A program made the translations under genes and the position numbers. From Streptomyces lavendofoliae (GTDB lineage Bacteria; Actinomycetota; Actinomycetes; Streptomycetales; Streptomycetaceae), in NCBI RefSeq assembly GCF_014649735.1, contig NZ_BMTP01000011.1, positions 186,001 to 250,000 on the forward strand: 64,000 bases of DNA, given 5' to 3'. This document shows, piece by piece, positions 62,719 through 64,000 of the stretch; within the stretch, counting starts at the first letter, position 1, and every line of letters begins with the position of its first letter. Under the pieces are notes generated by a model that was not told the DNA's origin, did not search any database, and worked only from the letters and a program-made list of their open reading frames with translations.

Positions 62719-64000
62719 ATGACGGCAGGCACCGAACGACCTCCCGCACCGCCCCGGGCCGGTGCGCCCGCGGCACTGGCGCTCGTCCACGAGTTGTTCC
62801 GGGCACAGTGCCGACGGACACCCGACGCGGTGGCCGTGGAACACGGTGAGCGGCACCTGACCTACGACCGGCTCGACATCGCCTCGGACCGGCTCGCGCG
62901 GCGCCTGCGCAAGCTAGGAGCCCGGCCGGAACAGCGGATCGCGGTGTTCCTGGACCGGTCGCCGGAGGCGATCGTCACCATCCTGGCGGTGCTCAAGTCC
63001 GGCGCGGCATACGTTCCGATAGACCCCGGCTACCCGGCGGCCCGGATACGTCTCCTCGCCGAGGAGGGCGACTGCCGCGTGGTGGTGACCACGACCGCAC
63101 TCCTCGGGCGTATCGACGTACCGTCGCTGACCCCCGTGCTGCTCGACGCCCCGACGGCTGACGACGACCGGGAGGGGGGCCCTGGTGGCGACGCGGAACC
63201 GTCCAACCTCGCGTACGTCATCTTCACCTCCGGTTCCACCGGACGGCCCAAGGGCGTCGCCGTCCCGCACGCCGGCCTCGTCCAGCTCGCACTGGACCAG
63301 ATCCCCCGGTGGAAAGCCGGACCGGGAGCACGGATCCTGCAGTTCGCGTCGCTCAGCTTCGACGCGTCCTTCACCGAGATAGCCGTCGCCCTGCTGAGCG
63401 GAGCCACCCTGTGCCTGGCCGCCCGCGACGATCTGATGCCGGGCGCCGAACTGCAGGACACGCTGCGCCGACTGCGCATCACCGCGGTGAAGACGCCCCC
63501 GGCCGTCCTCACCGTGACCGAGGCCGACGGACTGCCCGACCTCGAGGTTGTGATCAACGGCGGCGGCGCCTGCCGGCCCGCGATCGTCGAGCGCTGGTCC
63601 GCCGGGCGGACCATGCTCAACGCGTACGGCACGACCGAGTGCTCGGTGTGCAGCACGATCACGGCCCCGCTGACACTGGGATCGCGCATCACCCTGGGCG
63701 AGCCGCTGCGGGGGACCACGCTCCACGTCCTCGACGGCGGCCGCCGGGTCGATGCCGGTGAGGTGGGGGAGCTGTACATCGGCGGCGCCGGAGTGGCCCG
63801 TGGGTACTGGCGGCAGCCGAGCCTGACCGCGGACCGGTTCGTGCCCGATCCGTACGGACCGCCGGGCGGCCGTCTGTACCGCACCGGCGACTTGGCGCGG
63901 TACACGGCCGACGGAGGGTTCGAGTACGTCGGGCGCATCGACGACCAGGTCAAGGTGCGCGGCTTCCGCATCGAGCCGGGCGAGGTCGAAGCGGCGCTGC
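62719..64000 (+). CDS. Non-ribosomal peptide synthetase, adenylation domain (3' end outside window)
   Basis: The visible ~427 residues form one adenylation domain with no condensation domain before it, so this is a loading or stand-alone module. Core motifs are in order: VLKSGAAYVPIDPGYP, A3 YVIFTSGSTGRPKGV (about 165), A4 SFDASFTE, A5 NAYGTTECSVC, A6 GELYIGGAGVARGYW, A7 YRTGDLARY, A8 GRIDDQVKVRGFRIEPGE (about 405). A hand alignment to GrsA gives specificity residues D-A-T-K-I-G-A-V-C. The D-x-T-K-x-G pattern recalls Asp/Asn-type codes, but this is weak. ATG 62719 has AAAGGG upstream; ATG 62698 overlaps the preceding stop. Confidence 0.92.
   Translation, partial: MTAGTERPPAPPRAGAPAALALVHELFRAQCRRTPDAVAVEHGERHLTYDRLDIASDRLARRLRKLGARPEQRIAVFLDRSPEAIVTILAVLKSGAAYVPIDPGYPAARIRLLAEEGDCRVVVTTTALLGRIDVPSLTPVLLDAPTADDDREGGPGGDAEPSNLAYVIFTSGSTGRPKGVAVPHAGLVQLALDQIPRWKAGPGARILQFASLSFDASFTEIAVALLSGATLCLAARDDLMPGAELQDTLRRLRITAVKTPPAVLTVTEADGLPDLEVVINGGGACRPAIVERWSAGRTMLNAYGTTECSVCSTITAPLTLGSRITLGEPLRGTTLHVLDGGRRVDAGEVGELYIGGAGVARGYWRQPSLTADRFVPDPYGPPGGRLYRTGDLARYTADGGFEYVGRIDDQVKVRGFRIEPGEVEAAL

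Overview
The window is high-GC actinobacterial DNA that reads as Streptomyces or a close relative. The signs are strong third-position G/C bias, GTG/TTG starts with AGGAG-type ribosome sites, Streptomyces-type regulators (MocR, GlxA/AraC, DUF5753-type fragments) and an NRPS. Long intact genes alternate with many broken genes and IS scraps. This is what one expects of a chromosome arm or accessory region; the position in the genome is inferred, not seen.

Region by region: 1-2.7 kb has the end of an MFS exporter and a Baeyer-Villiger type flavin monooxygenase. 3.3-5.5 kb is a beta-carbonic anhydrase/SulP anion transporter operon. 6.4-7.4 kb is a secreted protein. 7.6-11.9 kb is a convergent antibiotic-resistance pair: a macrolide 2'-phosphotransferase and a rifamycin phosphotransferase, the latter with a rifamycin-associated element (RAE) upstream. 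12.7-15.5 kb is a MocR regulator divergent from a trans-sulfuration PLP enzyme. 15.5-18 kb is debris (IS5-type scrap, deleted methyltransferase, ABC-transporter scrap, Cys-rich small protein). 18.5-19.6 kb holds an unusual AA10 LPMO-like protein whose would-be N-terminal histidine lies inside the chain.

20-30.5 kb is mostly decay around intact genes: a lipoprotein, a MerR regulator, a TerC protein with a zinc-ribbon-like tail, a TetR/aldo-keto reductase pair and a frameshifted DUF6000 gene. 30.9-34.6 kb is a LysR regulator divergent from a translationally coupled oxidoreductase/hydrolase/SDR operon. 34.8-40 kb has an AAA/GNAT/methyltransferase/MFS graveyard, a GlxA-type AraC regulator, a small membrane protein and an IS630 transposase. 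40.3-42.1 kb encodes a double YciI-domain protein and an SGNH hydrolase.

42.2-48.5 kb looks phage- or plasmid-derived: an HTH repressor, a zinc-ribbon protein, then a coupled run of an antirestriction-methyltransferase-like protein, a ParB-like protein and a small-terminase-like protein, with no structural genes. 49-50.7 kb has a tiny secreted peptide and a broken IS701 transposase fused to two-component-system remains. 50.7-54.3 kb encodes an NmrA-type oxidoreductase, a secreted beta-helix protein and a secreted SH3b protein with strong hairpin terminators. 54.5-59.4 kb is repeat-rich, decayed DNA around an intact TerB protein and a small hypothetical.

From 59.9 kb to the end lies the start of what looks like a biosynthetic cluster: an AzlCD amino-acid exporter divergent from a cupin, an atypical amino-acid-dehydrogenase-like enzyme and an NRPS whose adenylation domain runs off the window.
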